Shown here in pieces: positions 18,031-26,451 of a stretch of 64,000 nucleotides of DNA (its first letter is position 1; the number at the start of each line of letters is the position of its first letter). This DNA comes from Palsa-504 sp963795795. GTDB lineage: Bacteria; Actinomycetota; Actinomycetes; Streptosporangiales; Streptosporangiaceae. Location of the stretch: contig CAWCJS010000015.1 of the NCBI GenBank assembly GCA_963795795.1, positions 248,001 to 312,000 on the forward strand. Direction: 5' to 3'. The notes under the pieces are model-generated. The model did not search any database and was not told the DNA's origin. It worked only from the letters and a program-made list of their open reading frames with translations. The position numbers and the translations under genes are program-made.

Positions 18031-18062
18031 CCCGCCCCGGATCTTTAAGCAGAGGAAAACCC

Positions 18063-19196
18063 ATGTCAGGGCACAACAGAGGGCCCGGCCTTCAGCCACA
18101 CCACACAATGCCCACAGCCATCAGGGCCGCCGCTGCCGCGATCATCCTCCTCGCCCTCGGCGCATGCAGCAGCACGACCACCACAAGCGCCACGGTCAGC
18201 GCTGGCCCCATCGGCGGGCCGGGCACCCTCACCGGGGCGGGTTCGACGTACGTCGCCCCGTTCCTCGCCCTGGCCTTCGCCAAATACCATCAGCTGCACC
18301 CTGCGGTCACCGTGAACTATTCCGCCGTGGGCAGCAGTGCGGGCATCGCCGCGATCAGCACCCAGCAGGTCGATTTCGGTGCTTCCGACGTGCCCATGAA
18401 CGCCAGCGAGCTAGCCGCCGCTAAGGGAGGCCCGGTCACCCAGGTGCCCGACGCCCTGGGCGCCGAAGGCATCGCCTACAACCTGGATCTCCCGGCGGGG
18501 ACCCGGTTGCACCTGACCGGCCCGGTCATCGCGGCCATCTTCCTCGGGCAGATCACTCACTGGAACGACCCGGCCATCACCGCTCTCAACCCCGGCCTGA
18601 CCCTCCCGGTCGCGCCGATCACCGTTGTGCACCGCTCTGATGGCAGCGGCACCACCTACATCTTCAGCAACTACCTGTCTAGCGTCGACCCCACCTGGGC
18701 GGCCAAGGTCGGTACCGGCAAGACGCTCAACTGGCCGGTCGGGGAGGGCGCCGAAGGCAACGGCAGTGTGACCTCCACGGTGTTCCGCACCCCGTGGTCC
18801 ATCGGATACGTCGAGCAAGCATATTCCCAGGGCCTGCTCCTGCCATTCGCCGAAATCCGCAACCAGGCCGGAAACTACGTCCTCCCGACCACCCAGACCA
18901 TCGCCGCCGCCGCCGCCCAGAAACCCGACATCACGCCGACCGACTTTTCCATCGTCAACCAGCCCGGTGCCAGCAGCTACCCGATCAGCGGATACAGCTG
19001 GGCCCTGATCTACACCCACCAGCCCAGCCAGGCCACCGGGCAGGCCCTGGTCACCATGCTCGACTGGCTCACCCACGACGGCCAGGCCTACGCCGCCGCG
19101 AACCTCTACGTGCCCCTGCCGCCCCAGGTCCGGCAACTCGCCCTCACCATGCTCCAGCAGGTCACCGGCCCCAGCGGGGCACACTTCTCAAGCTGA
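18063..19196 (+). CDS. pstS: PstS-like phosphate-binding lipoprotein within the arsenic island
   Basis: 377 residues from ATG 18063 with GAGGAAAA upstream. Signal peptide with lipobox ALGAC near residue 37. Binding-domain hallmarks: GAGSTYVAPFL, NYSAVGSSAGI, ITHWNDPAI, VVHRSDGSGTTYIF and WSIGYVEQ. No permease or ATPase genes accompany it. PstS-like proteins in ars islands elsewhere favour phosphate over arsenate, so a discriminating scavenger feeding PstCAB is a reasonable inference. Third pstS of the window. Confidence 0.88.
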   Translation: MSGHNRGPGLQPHHTMPTAIRAAAAAIILLALGACSSTTTTSATVSAGPIGGPGTLTGAGSTYVAPFLALAFAKYHQLHPAVTVNYSAVGSSAGIAAISTQQVDFGASDVPMNASELAAAKGGPVTQVPDALGAEGIAYNLDLPAGTRLHLTGPVIAAIFLGQITHWNDPAITALNPGLTLPVAPITVVHRSDGSGTTYIFSNYLSSVDPTWAAKVGTGKTLNWPVGEGAEGNGSVTSTVFRTPWSIGYVEQAYSQGLLLPFAEIRNQAGNYVLPTTQTIAAAAAQKPDITPTDFSIVNQPGASSYPISGYSWALIYTHQPSQATGQALVTMLDWLTHDGQAYAAANLYVPLPPQVRQLALTMLQQVTGPSGAHFSS

Positions 19197-19346
19197 CCAG
19201 GAACTCAACTTGAACGGTCCAGGTCAGCGTGGCGCTCCCCGCCGAAGGCCGCCCGGAAGGAGCCCAGGCATGCCGCTGTCGTCGTACCTCACCAAGCCGC
19301 TTTCCCGGCGGGGTCGGCTAGTACGGCACCGGAAGGAGGTCCGAGC

Positions 19347-19556
19347 ATGTCACTGCCCTCGTGGCTTAGCAAGCTGGTCAGATGGCTGCGGGCCGGGTAT
19401 CCCCAAGGGGCCCCGCGTCACAGCTACGTCCCCCTACTGGCGCTTATGCCCAGCAAGGCCGTCGAGGTTGAGGATCTGCGGCAGGCCGGCGAAAGATCCG
19501 CTACCGCACATCCGCCGACACCGCGCAGGCACTGCGGAGCCGTAGAGAGAACCTAA
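19347..19556 (+). CDS. DUF3349-like small protein, probably truncated
   Basis: 69 residues from ATG 19347 with GGAGG 9 nt upstream. The N-terminal phrase LVRWLRAGYPQGAPRHSYVP matches the actinobacterial DUF3349 family; the usual body of about 100 residues is not kept after residue 35. The 3' part overlaps the convergent MFS gene tail. No function is known for the family. Confidence 0.5.
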   Translation: MSLPSWLSKLVRWLRAGYPQGAPRHSYVPLLALMPSKAVEVEDLRQAGERSATAHPPTPRRHCGAVERT

Positions 19557-20926
19557 CGTCGGACGCCGGGAAGTGCGGCGTCGGCGGGGACTGCGCGGAG
19601 CCCGTGCCTGGCGGTGGGCGCGATCTGCGGCCGCGAAGAGCAGCGCCGCGCCAAGCGAGCAGAGGGCAACGGCGGCGAACACCGGCGTATAGCTCCCGCT
19701 GGCCCCGTGCAGGACGGCGGCGGCAGTGGGAGCTGATGCCTCTGCGCGGCGATGACCAGCGAGGCCTGAATACCGCTCAGGCGCGCGTACAGGCCGCGTG
19801 GAGCGTACTGGGCCAGCATGTCCGGCCGGGCGATGTTGAGCACACCGAAGCCGAGCCCGAACAACACGACGAAGACGACGACCCCGGCCAGCCCGCTGAC
19901 CAGCAGCAGCACGGCCACTCCGGCGGTCTGCGCGGCGAGCATCACGGCGGCGGCAACGGCAGTCGACATGCCCCGTGCCAGGACCGTCAGGACCGCCCGC
20001 CCGGCGATCTGGACGAGTCCCAGCGCGCCAGCGGCGGCCGAGGCCACCGCCAGGGAGTAGCCGCCCTGGCGCAGGTACGCGAAGAACAGCACGGCCACGG
20101 CGGCGATCGCGGCGCTGCCCAAGACGGCGCCGGTCGTCGCGAGCGCTACCGGCCCGGACCGCAGCATCGCCGAAAGCTCCCTGCCTTTGGTAGGGGTCGG
20201 CCGCACTATGGCCGGGGCGCTGCGTGCTGCCGGCCCGGCAGGCGAGCCGGAGGGGTCGCGGACCCCGTCGCGCTGCCAGCCATGGTCAGCAGGCCGACGC
20301 CGCAGCAGCAGGACATGGGGCACGGCGGTAGCTGCCTGGACCGCAGCCAGGATCAGCAGGGCCTGCCGCCAGCCCAGGCGGCTGATCAGCAGGGCCGAGC
20401 CAGGCAGGAAGATGGTGGAGGCGAGCCCGGCCACCATGGTCACGGTGAGCAGGGCCTTCCGGCGCTGGGCGTCAAAGTAGGCGTTGACGGTAGCGAACGC
20501 CGGCTCATACAGCACCGCCGCGCCGGCCAGCCCGACCCCGGCGAAGGCCAGGTAGAGTCCGGGCACGTCAGCCACCCGGGCCCACATCAGTACGCAGCCG
20601 GCCCCGAGCAGCGATCCTGCGGTCATCAGGCCCCGCGCGCCGCAGCAGTCGAGCCATGCCCCGGCGGGGATGGCCCCGGCTCCGGTCAGCAACACGCTAA
20701 GTGAGAACGCCCCGGTCAGCGTCGTCTGACTGAAGCCCAGGCTGTGCTGCATCGGCAACAGGAACGCGGCGAAGGAGTAGTAGAGGACGCCGTAGGAGAT
20801 GGTCTCGGTGACTGCCAGCGCCCACACCATCCGCCAGCCCGGGTAGCCGCGCCGGCGGCCGCCCTCCTTGTCCGGCGCTCTGGTGACCGCGCGCCGGGCC
20901 TGGTGCCTGCCGCGGTTCAGCAGCAC
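19434..20926 (-). CDS. MFS transporter next to cadI (one frameshift near the C-terminus)
   Basis: About 12 membrane helices: TISYGVLYYSFAAFLL near the start, FLPGSALLISRLGW mid-protein, and VVFVVLFGLGFGVLNIARP late. GTG 20926 overlaps the cadI stop by 10 bp (coupled). Near 19735 a one-base shift moves the last helix into another frame (FAAVALCSLGAALLFAAA), which ends at 19434; without the shift the frame ends at 19553. Linked to CadI in the arsenic/cadmium island, so efflux of the metalloid or its product is inferred. The substrate is unproven. Confidence 0.75.
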
Positions 20927-21381
20927 GCAGACGCGGTGGCGGCAGGCTCGCCGGAGTCGGCGGTGGCGGCGCAGCATCCGGGGCCACCGTGGTCGTGGTC
21001 GTAGAAATCCTGGCTGTCGGCCAGGACGGTGTAGATCTCCCAGGCCTCGCCGTCGGGCGCGCCCTGGACCCAGAACTTGTCCTGCCGGGCGTAGCAGCAG
21101 GTGGTATCCCGCTTGTCCTGAGATGCCAGCCCGGCCGCGGTGAGCCTGGCCTGCTCGGCGTCCACGGTGCCGGTGTCGGGGACTTCGACGCCGAGGTGGT
21201 TGAGGCTGCCGCCCTGTCCGGGGTTTTCTAGCAGGACGAGCTTGAGCGGCGGGTCGGCGATCGCGAAGTTGGCGTAGCCGGGCCGCAGCTTGGCCGGGCC
21301 GGTGCCGAACAGCTTGGTGTAGAACGCAACGGCCTGGCCGATGTCGTTGACGTTGAGGGCAAGTTGCACGCGGCCGGGCAT
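20917..21381 (-). CDS. cadI: CadI/ArsI-type vicinal oxygen chelate protein
   Basis: 154 residues from ATG 21381 with TGGAGG upstream. Close to mycobacterial cadmium-induced CadI: RVQLALNVNDIGQAV, GYANFAIADPPLKLVLLENP, LNHLGVEV and the Cys pair in TTCCYARQDKFWV, with WEIYTVLADS after it. The related ArsI cleaves carbon-arsenic bonds using the CC pair and an iron site. The first metal His of ArsI is Gln here, as in CadI. The Cys-rich C-terminus (GCCAAT, ACC) may bind metal. Induced by Cd or As through ArsR is likely. Confidence 0.85.
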   Translation of the reverse strand: MPGRVQLALNVNDIGQAVAFYTKLFGTGPAKLRPGYANFAIADPPLKLVLLENPGQGGSLNHLGVEVPDTGTVDAEQARLTAAGLASQDKRDTTCCYARQDKFWVQGAPDGEAWEIYTVLADSQDFYDHDHGGPGCCAATADSGEPAATASACC

Positions 21382-21440
21382 GGGAACCTCCAGGCATAGA
21401 GATCGATGACTGTCTATATCTTTCCTCTGCCGAGTTTGCC
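21382..21440 (-). promoter_or_regulatory. cadI promoter/operator, homologous to the arsR spacer
   Basis: Reading toward cadI it contains AAAGATATAGACAG and ATCGATCTCTATGCCTGGAG, matching in order the sequence before the cadI relic at 14593. It likely carries an ArsR-family operator and marks the right edge of the island. Confidence 0.5.
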
Positions 21441-21446
21441 ACAAGA

Positions 21447-21662
21447 CTGCCGACCGGGACCATCTACCCGGCGCTGCGCCGGCTGGAGCAGGCCGGGCTG
21501 ATCGCCGGGTCATGGTCGGTGGTGGGCGGCCGGCGGCGGCGGGAGTACCGGCTGACCGCGGCCGGATGCCGGGCGCTGTCGGGCCGGCGGGCCGACTGGC
21601 GGGACTTCGCGGCCACCATCGGCGCCGCGCTGGAGGGCAGGCCGTGTCCGAACCCCGCCTGA
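21447..21662 (+). pseudogene. 5'-truncated PadR-family regulator
   Basis: Frame reads LPTGTIYPALRRLEQAGL, then GGRRRREYRLTAAG, the end of a PadR winged helix plus the start of its C-terminal helices, finishing at TGA 21660. The first ~35 residues including the start are absent; similarity begins exactly where the cadI promoter ends. It overlaps the next gene by 19 bp in the usual padR/HAAS operon style. The island insertion probably removed its 5' end. Confidence 0.75.
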
Positions 21663-22219
21663 TCAGCGACTACCTGGCCGTGCTGGCTGCGCAGCTGCCC
21701 GCGTCGATCGTCGAGGAGCTGACCGACGGGCTGGTCGAGACTTACCAGTGTTATCTCCGGCAAGACCTGGCCCCTGACCTCGCCGCCGGATCCGCGGTAG
21801 CCGAATTCGGCGACCCGCACGTCATCGTGTCCGCCTATGCCCGCGTGAATCCCGCCCGCCGCGGCGCCCGCAGGCTGCTTCTCACCGGGCCTGTCGTCGG
21901 CGGCTGCTGGGCCACGGTCCTGATCACCAACCGCGCCTGGGCCTGGCCCGTCCCGCTCGCGGCTCGCATCATGCTCGGCCTAGCACTCCTCACCGTCATC
22001 GGACTGCTCGCAGCTGCCGCGCTGGTGACCCGCTACCGGCTGGCCGCTCGCGCGGGACTCGCAGGATGCCTAGGCGTCACCATGCTCGACACCATCATGA
22101 TCACCGGCATGATGCTCACCATCCCGTCCATGACCTGGGTAACCACCGGGGCCATGGCGGCCAGCACCGCGCGCATCGCGCTCAGCGTGCAGACTCTGCG
22201 TCCCATCCTGACCCGATGA
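21644..22219 (+). CDS. HAAS/permease-prefix-type membrane protein of a PadR operon
   Basis: 191 residues from GTG 21644, overlapping the padR relic. The N-terminal ~70 residues (LISDYLAVLAAQLPASIVEEL, GSAVAEFGDPHVI) form the helical HAAS/permease-prefix domain that partners PadR. They are followed by about four transmembrane segments. PadR-HAAS pairs control envelope or transporter functions; the partner regulator here is broken. Confidence 0.65.
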   Translation: MSEPRLISDYLAVLAAQLPASIVEELTDGLVETYQCYLRQDLAPDLAAGSAVAEFGDPHVIVSAYARVNPARRGARRLLLTGPVVGGCWATVLITNRAWAWPVPLAARIMLGLALLTVIGLLAAAALVTRYRLAARAGLAGCLGVTMLDTIMITGMMLTIPSMTWVTTGAMAASTARIALSVQTLRPILTR

Positions 22220-22306
22220 CCCCACACGGGAATTCCGGGCGCAGAACGCCTAGCTGAGTTGCGATGACACGCCGAAAGCCTGGCCGCATCGTGGAGAAGA
22301 CGGCAA

Positions 22307-22349
22307 AAGGTCGCGGCCCGCCATCTGCGAGGAGGCGGGCCGCGACCTT
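22307..22349 (-). terminator. Intrinsic terminator of the sseA-sseC operon
   Basis: A perfect 16-bp inverted repeat, AAGGTCGCGGCCCGCC (22307-22322) and its complement (22334-22349), with an 11-nt loop. On the minus strand the stem is followed by TTTT. It lies 18 bp after the sseC stop, between convergent genes, so it could stop both. Confidence 0.85.
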
Positions 22350-22366
22350 GACGTCGCTGATGGGCG

Positions 22367-22672
22367 TCAGATGGCGACCTCGACCGTCGTTACCTGGCCG
22401 TAATCCGCCTCCACCGCCCGCTCGGCGCGCAGGCCGCCGGGGGCCAGCACGCGCAAGGTCCACGACCCGGGAGCGGCGAAGAACCTGAAGCCGCCGTCCT
22501 CCCCCAGCGGGACCTCGGCGACGAACTCGTCACCCGTGCCGAGCAGCCGGGCATACCCGGTCGCCACCGGGGCGCCGCCGTGGACGACCCGGCCTTCCAC
22601 GACGGCCTGGCCGCCGGCGGCCGCCGGCTTGGCGGCCCCGCCTACCGGCGCGCCGCACCCACCGGGGCTCAA
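22367..22672 (-). CDS. sseC: DUF1416 protein, SseC-like
   Basis: 101 residues from TTG 22672, overlapping the sseA stop (TTGA). Beta-rich DUF1416 domain: GQAVVEGRVVHGGAPV, EFVAEVPLGEDGGFRFFA, WTLRVLAPGG. In mycobacteria the equivalent sseC follows the thiosulfate sulfurtransferase cysA/sseA; its biochemical role is not established. Confidence 0.85.
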   Translation of the reverse strand: MSPGGCGAPVGGAAKPAAAGGQAVVEGRVVHGGAPVATGYARLLGTGDEFVAEVPLGEDGGFRFFAAPGSWTLRVLAPGGLRAERAVEADYGQVTTVEVAI

Positions 22673-23511
22673 CGAGCCTCCCCTAGCTCGATCGGCACCC
22701 CGACCAGCGACCCGTACTCGGTCCAGGAGCCGTCATAGTTCGTGACGTTGGGCTGGTCGAGCAGTTCGTGCAGGACGAACCAGGTGTGCGCGGAACGCTC
22801 GCCGATCCGGCAATAGGCGATGGTGTCCCGGCCGAAGTCCAGGCCCGCCTCGTCCTGGTACAGGTGGCGGAGGTCTTCGTCGGAGCGGAACGTGCCGTCC
22901 TCGTTGGCCGCCTTGGACCAGGGCACGTTGCGCGCCGTCGGGATGTGCCCGGCCCGCTGGGCCTGCTCCTGCGGGAGGTGCGCGGGGGCCAGCAGCCGGC
23001 CCGTGAACTCGTCAGGGGAGCGCACGTCGACCAGGTTGCGCTTGCCGATGGCGGCCACGACCTCGTCGCGCAGCGCGCGGATCGAGGAGTCCTGCTCGGC
23101 CGCGGTGTAGCTGGTCCGCGGGCGCTCCGGCACGTCGGTGCTCAGCTCGCGCGAGTCCAGTTCCCACTTCTTGCGGCCGCCGTCGAGCAGCTTGACCTTG
23201 TCGTGCCCGTACAGCCGGAAGTACCAGTACGCGTAGGCGGCGAACCAGTTGTTGTTACCGCCGTAGAGCAGGACCGTGTGGTCATTCGAGATGCCCCGCT
23301 CGGACAGCAGCGCCTCGAAGCCCGTCTTGTCGATGAAGTCGCGGCGGACCGGGTCCTGCAGGTCCTTCTTCCAGTCGAGCTTGATCGCGGACCGGATGTG
23401 GCCCTTGTCGTAGGCGGTGGTGTCCTCGTCGACCTCCACGATCACGACATCGGGGTCACCGATATGGGCCTCCGCCCAGTCGGCGTCCACGAGGACGTCG
23501 GAACGGCTCAT
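22669..23511 (-). CDS. sseA: Thiosulfate sulfurtransferase (two-domain rhodanese)
   Basis: 280 residues, ATG 23511. N-terminal inactive rhodanese domain (VLVDADWAEAHIGDPDVVIV, LYGGNNNWFAAYAYWYF) and catalytic C-terminal domain with active-site loop YCRIGERSAH. It transfers sulfane sulfur to thiols or cyanide and feeds sulfur-carrier chemistry. Operon with DUF4395 upstream and sseC downstream (overlap). Confidence 0.92.
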   Translation of the reverse strand: MSRSDVLVDADWAEAHIGDPDVVIVEVDEDTTAYDKGHIRSAIKLDWKKDLQDPVRRDFIDKTGFEALLSERGISNDHTVLLYGGNNNWFAAYAYWYFRLYGHDKVKLLDGGRKKWELDSRELSTDVPERPRTSYTAAEQDSSIRALRDEVVAAIGKRNLVDVRSPDEFTGRLLAPAHLPQEQAQRAGHIPTARNVPWSKAANEDGTFRSDEDLRHLYQDEAGLDFGRDTIAYCRIGERSAHTWFVLHELLDQPNVTNYDGSWTEYGSLVGVPIELGEAR

Positions 23512-23542
23512 GGTGGGTGTACCTCCTTCTCCGGCTCGGCCG

Positions 23543-23965
23543 CTAGGCGGACGGCCGGACCCTTAGGTTGCGCTGGATGAGCAGATATGCCTGGCAGCCC
23601 AGGCAGAAATCAAAGGCCGCGTTGAGAAAGGCCGCAGCCAGTGCGAACGCCGTGAACACGATGCCGACCGCGGTGGCGCCGAGGGCGTAGCCGAGGACGC
23701 CGCCGAGGGCGAAGACCATGCCGACCCCCTGCGAGAACCTCGGGGGTGCCTCAGCCTCAGTATGGCCGGGCGGCCCGAGCCGGGGGCGGATGACCCGTCG
23801 GAACACCACGCCGTACGGCGCGTAGCGCAGCCCGGCCAAGGCGCCGACGGCAAACACCGCCAGCTGCGCGCCGAGCAGCCAGGCGCTCCCGGTGATCAGG
23901 ACCACGGCGAGCACCACGGTGGTGATCGCCGCCCCGAATCTGGGACCGCGCGGGTCGATTTCCAT
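23543..23965 (-). CDS. DUF4395 membrane protein
   Basis: 140 residues, ATG 23965 with GAGGAG upstream. Begins MEIDPRGPRFGAAITT. About four membrane segments, ending with the family motif FDFCLGCQAYLL, whose Cys pair suggests a thiol or redox role. Sits between the leader peptide and sseA. Actinobacterial neighbourhoods pair it with thioredoxin and rhodanese. Confidence 0.85.
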   Translation of the reverse strand: MEIDPRGPRFGAAITTVVLAVVLITGSAWLLGAQLAVFAVGALAGLRYAPYGVVFRRVIRPRLGPPGHTEAEAPPRFSQGVGMVFALGGVLGYALGATAVGIVFTAFALAAAFLNAAFDFCLGCQAYLLIQRNLRVRPSA

Positions 23966-24020
23966 GGTGCGCTCCTCGCCGTAAAGCAGGCTCTCCCCCT
24001 CGATGCCGAGGGGGCCGGGT

Positions 24021-24092
24021 TCAGGCCGCCGGACGAGGACAGAGAGCAGTGGCGACGCGGCAGAAGTCGACGGCGCGCCGCTTGGTCAGCAT
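24021..24092 (-). CDS. 23-residue sulfur-operon leader peptide
   Basis: ATG 24092 to TGA 24021 encodes a 23-residue peptide whose core is RRAVDFCRVATALC. The pattern V/IDxxRVAxxLC is that of the short leader peptides found ahead of sulfur and cysteine genes in actinobacteria. It lies 55 bp before DUF4395-sseA-sseC. The two Cys codons could let ribosomes sense cysteinyl-tRNA. The peptide is seen directly; the attenuation role is inferred. Confidence 0.7.
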   Translation of the reverse strand: MLTKRRAVDFCRVATALCPRPAA

Positions 24093-24132
24093 TTCCGCTG
24101 TCCAGGAGCTCACGCACCAGATGCTATGCGGG

Positions 24133-24609
24133 CTAACTCGGGCTGTCACTTCCACCGCCAGTCAGGGTCCCGAGCGCCGCGATCACGTCGGCCTGGCGCG
24201 GCTGGCCCACCGCGCGCTGGACGACGGCGCCGTCGGGGCCGAGCACGAGAACGGTCGGGGTGCTGGTGACGTGCAGCCGGCGCGCCAGGTCGAGCCTTTC
24301 GGCGGCGTCGATCTCGACGTGCGTCACGCCGTCGACCATCGTCGCCACCCGGGCCAGCATCTGCCGCGTCGGACGGCACGGCGCGCAGAAGACCGTCGAG
24401 AACTGGACCAGCGTGGCCTGCTCCCCCAGCCTGCTGCCGAGATCGGCCTCGGTCAGGACGCTGCGCGCGGCGCCTGCCCGGACGGCCTTGGGCGCCGGGC
24501 CGACCCGGAACCGCCCGGCCCGCCGTCGCAGGGCGACGCCTATCCCCGTGGCCACGGCCAACGCCGCGGCCAGCGCGATCAGCCCGCCGGTCACGCCCAT
24601 AGATAGCAC
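24133..24609 (-). CDS. Membrane-anchored thioredoxin-like protein
   Basis: 158 residues from GTG 24609 (ATG 24600). An N-terminal helix (GLIALAAALAVATGIG) anchors a thioredoxin fold with active site FCAPCRPTRQM near residue 87 and a cis-Pro loop TSTPTVLVLG. CAPC differs from the CGPC of classical thioredoxin. Equivalent to ThiX beside sseA in mycobacteria. Confidence 0.85.
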   Translation of the reverse strand: MLSMGVTGGLIALAAALAVATGIGVALRRRAGRFRVGPAPKAVRAGAARSVLTEADLGSRLGEQATLVQFSTVFCAPCRPTRQMLARVATMVDGVTHVEIDAAERLDLARRLHVTSTPTVLVLGPDGAVVQRAVGQPRQADVIAALGTLTGGGSDSPS

Positions 24610-24633
24610 GGGCGCGGCGCGATCAATTCCCGC

Positions 24634-25344
24634 TCAGGTCGGCTCGGCGGTGACGAGCACCTTGTTATTCGCCGTGATCTGGAACTGGCTGATCGCCCCC
24701 GCGGTGGTCGCCATCGAGCCGGCGTACCAGACGTGGCCCTCGTCACGTGCCGTCGTCCAGGCCGCGACCTGGGTGCGGGTACCGTCCGGGTGGACGACCC
24801 ACAGCTGGCAGGTGGTCCCCATCGGGATGCGCTGGACTAGCACCTCGAACGCGTTGCCCCACAGCTCGTTCGAGTAGGCCACGGTGACGCTGGCGGCCTG
24901 GCTCGACCCCTGCGCGATCTCCCAGCTGCTTTCGCTGCCGCTCGGGACGGGCACATCGTGGGTCCTGGTCGTGGCGGACTTGAGCCCGGCGAACGCTCCC
25001 GCGGCGAGCACCACGGCGGCGGCCGCCGCCGACACGTACCGCCACCGCTCCCGGCGCCGCTTGGCCCTGGCCATGTCCAGCACCGTGCCGATCAGCTCCG
25101 CCGGGGGCTCGTCGGACGTCATCCGGACCGGGTCCTCCACGCTGATCCGGCTGACCTCATCCGGGCTCAGCCGGGCCAGCAGCGCGGGCAGGCCCGCCAG
25201 GCCCGCGAGCTCGTCGCGGCATTCCTGGCAGCTGGCCAGGTGGGCATCGACCAGACCGCGTTCGACGGGGTCGATCGCCCCGAGCACGTACACGCCCAGC
25301 GACGGCCGGGCCTCGGGGCAGTCCCATATCTGCTGCTGCGTCAT
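24634..25344 (-). CDS. Zinc-binding anti-sigma factor (RskA type)
   Basis: 236 residues. N-terminal ZAS domain with HLASCQEC (H-x3-C-x2-C) near residue 35, one transmembrane helix near 105-120 (AAAAAVVLAAGAFAG), and an extracytoplasmic RskA-like beta domain (GTTCQLWVVHPDGT). ATG overlaps the sigma stop (ATGA). It holds the ECF sigma factor until an envelope or redox signal releases it. Confidence 0.9.
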   Translation of the reverse strand: MTQQQIWDCPEARPSLGVYVLGAIDPVERGLVDAHLASCQECRDELAGLAGLPALLARLSPDEVSRISVEDPVRMTSDEPPAELIGTVLDMARAKRRRERWRYVSAAAAAVVLAAGAFAGLKSATTRTHDVPVPSGSESSWEIAQGSSQAASVTVAYSNELWGNAFEVLVQRIPMGTTCQLWVVHPDGTRTQVAAWTTARDEGHVWYAGSMATTAGAISQFQITANNKVLVTAEPT

Positions 25345-25994
25345 GGCGCCAGCCCTCGTTCCTGCAGCGCCAGCTTGAGCGCCTTCAGCGCGTAAAACGT
25401 CCGGGACTTCACCGTACCGGGCGGTATGCCCAGCGTGGCGGCGGCCTCCGCGACCGAGCAGCCCCGGTAGTAGGTCTCGATGATCACCCGGCGGTGGTCG
25501 GGGCGCAGCGACGCCAGCGCGTCAGCCACGGCCCACGACTCCAGGGTGCGGTCGGCGTCGTCGTCCGCCGGGAGCAGTTCCAGCGCGGCCTGCGCGGTCT
25601 CCGGCGGCCTGGCCTGCCGCGCGCGGTAGGAATCGACGGCCAGGTTGCGCGCGACCGCGAACAGCCAGGGCCTGGCCGGGCGGTCGGTGAGCGCCTCGGG
25701 ATGGCGCCACGCCCGTACTATCGTTTCCTGCACAAGATCCTCCGCGCGCTGCCTGTCCCCGCCCGTCAGGTGGAGGGCATAGCGAAGCAGGGCGCCGCCG
25801 TGTTCGGCATACAGTGCCCGGACAAAGGCCTCGTCAGCCACCCGCCCAGAGCGAGGCGCGGTTCCCGCGTTTGGCACACCCATTAGAACGTGGGCTTGCG
25901 CAGGACGGTTCAACGGGCCAGGAAATCGGTGATTGCCGTGGCCCTGGCCGTTCGCGTCGGAGCCGGGAAGGCTCGGAGGTCCGTGCTGGCTCAT
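25341..25994 (-). CDS. ECF RNA polymerase sigma factor (SigK/SigL-like)
   Basis: Region 2 shows VRALYAEHGGALLRYAL and AEDLVQETIVRAWRHPE; region 4 shows RRVIIETYYRGCSVAEAAAT and GIPPGTVKSRTFYALKALK. 217 residues if translation starts at ATG 25994. A later ATG at 25883 would give about 180, the usual size. Translationally coupled to its anti-sigma factor. Together with the thioredoxin and rhodanese genes it suggests thiol or envelope-stress control. Confidence 0.9.
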   Translation of the reverse strand: MSQHGPPSLPGSDANGQGHGNHRFPGPLNRPAQAHVLMGVPNAGTAPRSGRVADEAFVRALYAEHGGALLRYALHLTGGDRQRAEDLVQETIVRAWRHPEALTDRPARPWLFAVARNLAVDSYRARQARPPETAQAALELLPADDDADRTLESWAVADALASLRPDHRRVIIETYYRGCSVAEAAATLGIPPGTVKSRTFYALKALKLALQERGLAP

Positions 25995-26105
25995 CGCTCA
26001 CTCGGGATCTGACTTCGGAACGTACATGTTCGGACACGATAGGCGTTTGTCCCCCAGTGTGCCGCATTAGCCGCGCGATGCCCAGACCCGGTGCTGACCG
26101 ATTTG

Positions 26106-26366
26106 TCAGCCTCCGGCGAATTGCGGCAGGACCTCGATGCGGGCGGCGTCGGGCAGGATGACCTCGCCGGCCGCCTGACGGCCCGCGGGTGCCCCGTCGA
26201 CCAGGAAGGAGGACGTGGCGAGCACCGAGCGCAGCCGCCCGTCATCCCCGCGCCGCGCCGCGACCACCTCCAGGGCCTCGGCCAGCGTCACGGCTTCCAC
26301 CGATTCCTCGGCCACGCCCGCCGCCTGTTTGGCCGCGGCCCAGTACTGGATTGTCACTTTGGCCAT
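26106..26366 (-). CDS. MoaD/ThiS-family sulfur carrier protein
   Basis: 86 residues from ATG 26366. Beta-grasp fold (VTIQYWAAAKQAAG, VLATSSFLVDG) ending LPQFAGG. The C-terminal Gly-Gly is the residue pair adenylated and thiocarboxylated in sulfur carriers. No MoeB/ThiF gene is seen here. Divergent from glnR with an 85-bp spacer. Confidence 0.88.
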   Translation of the reverse strand: MAKVTIQYWAAAKQAAGVAEESVEAVTLAEALEVVAARRGDDGRLRSVLATSSFLVDGAPAGRQAAGEVILPDAARIEVLPQFAGG

Positions 26367-26451
26367 ATCAGTTATTCTCTTCTCAGCGGGACCCGGGCGC
26401 CGTTGCCCCCGGGTCCTTGTCTGTTTATATAGCGAGTGGAGGTGCCATCGG

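Noticed and set aside
19434..20926. ArsJ-type exporter of arseno-phosphoglycerate
   Set aside because: ArsJ is paired with a dedicated GAPDH gene, which is absent; only a general MFS assignment is supported.
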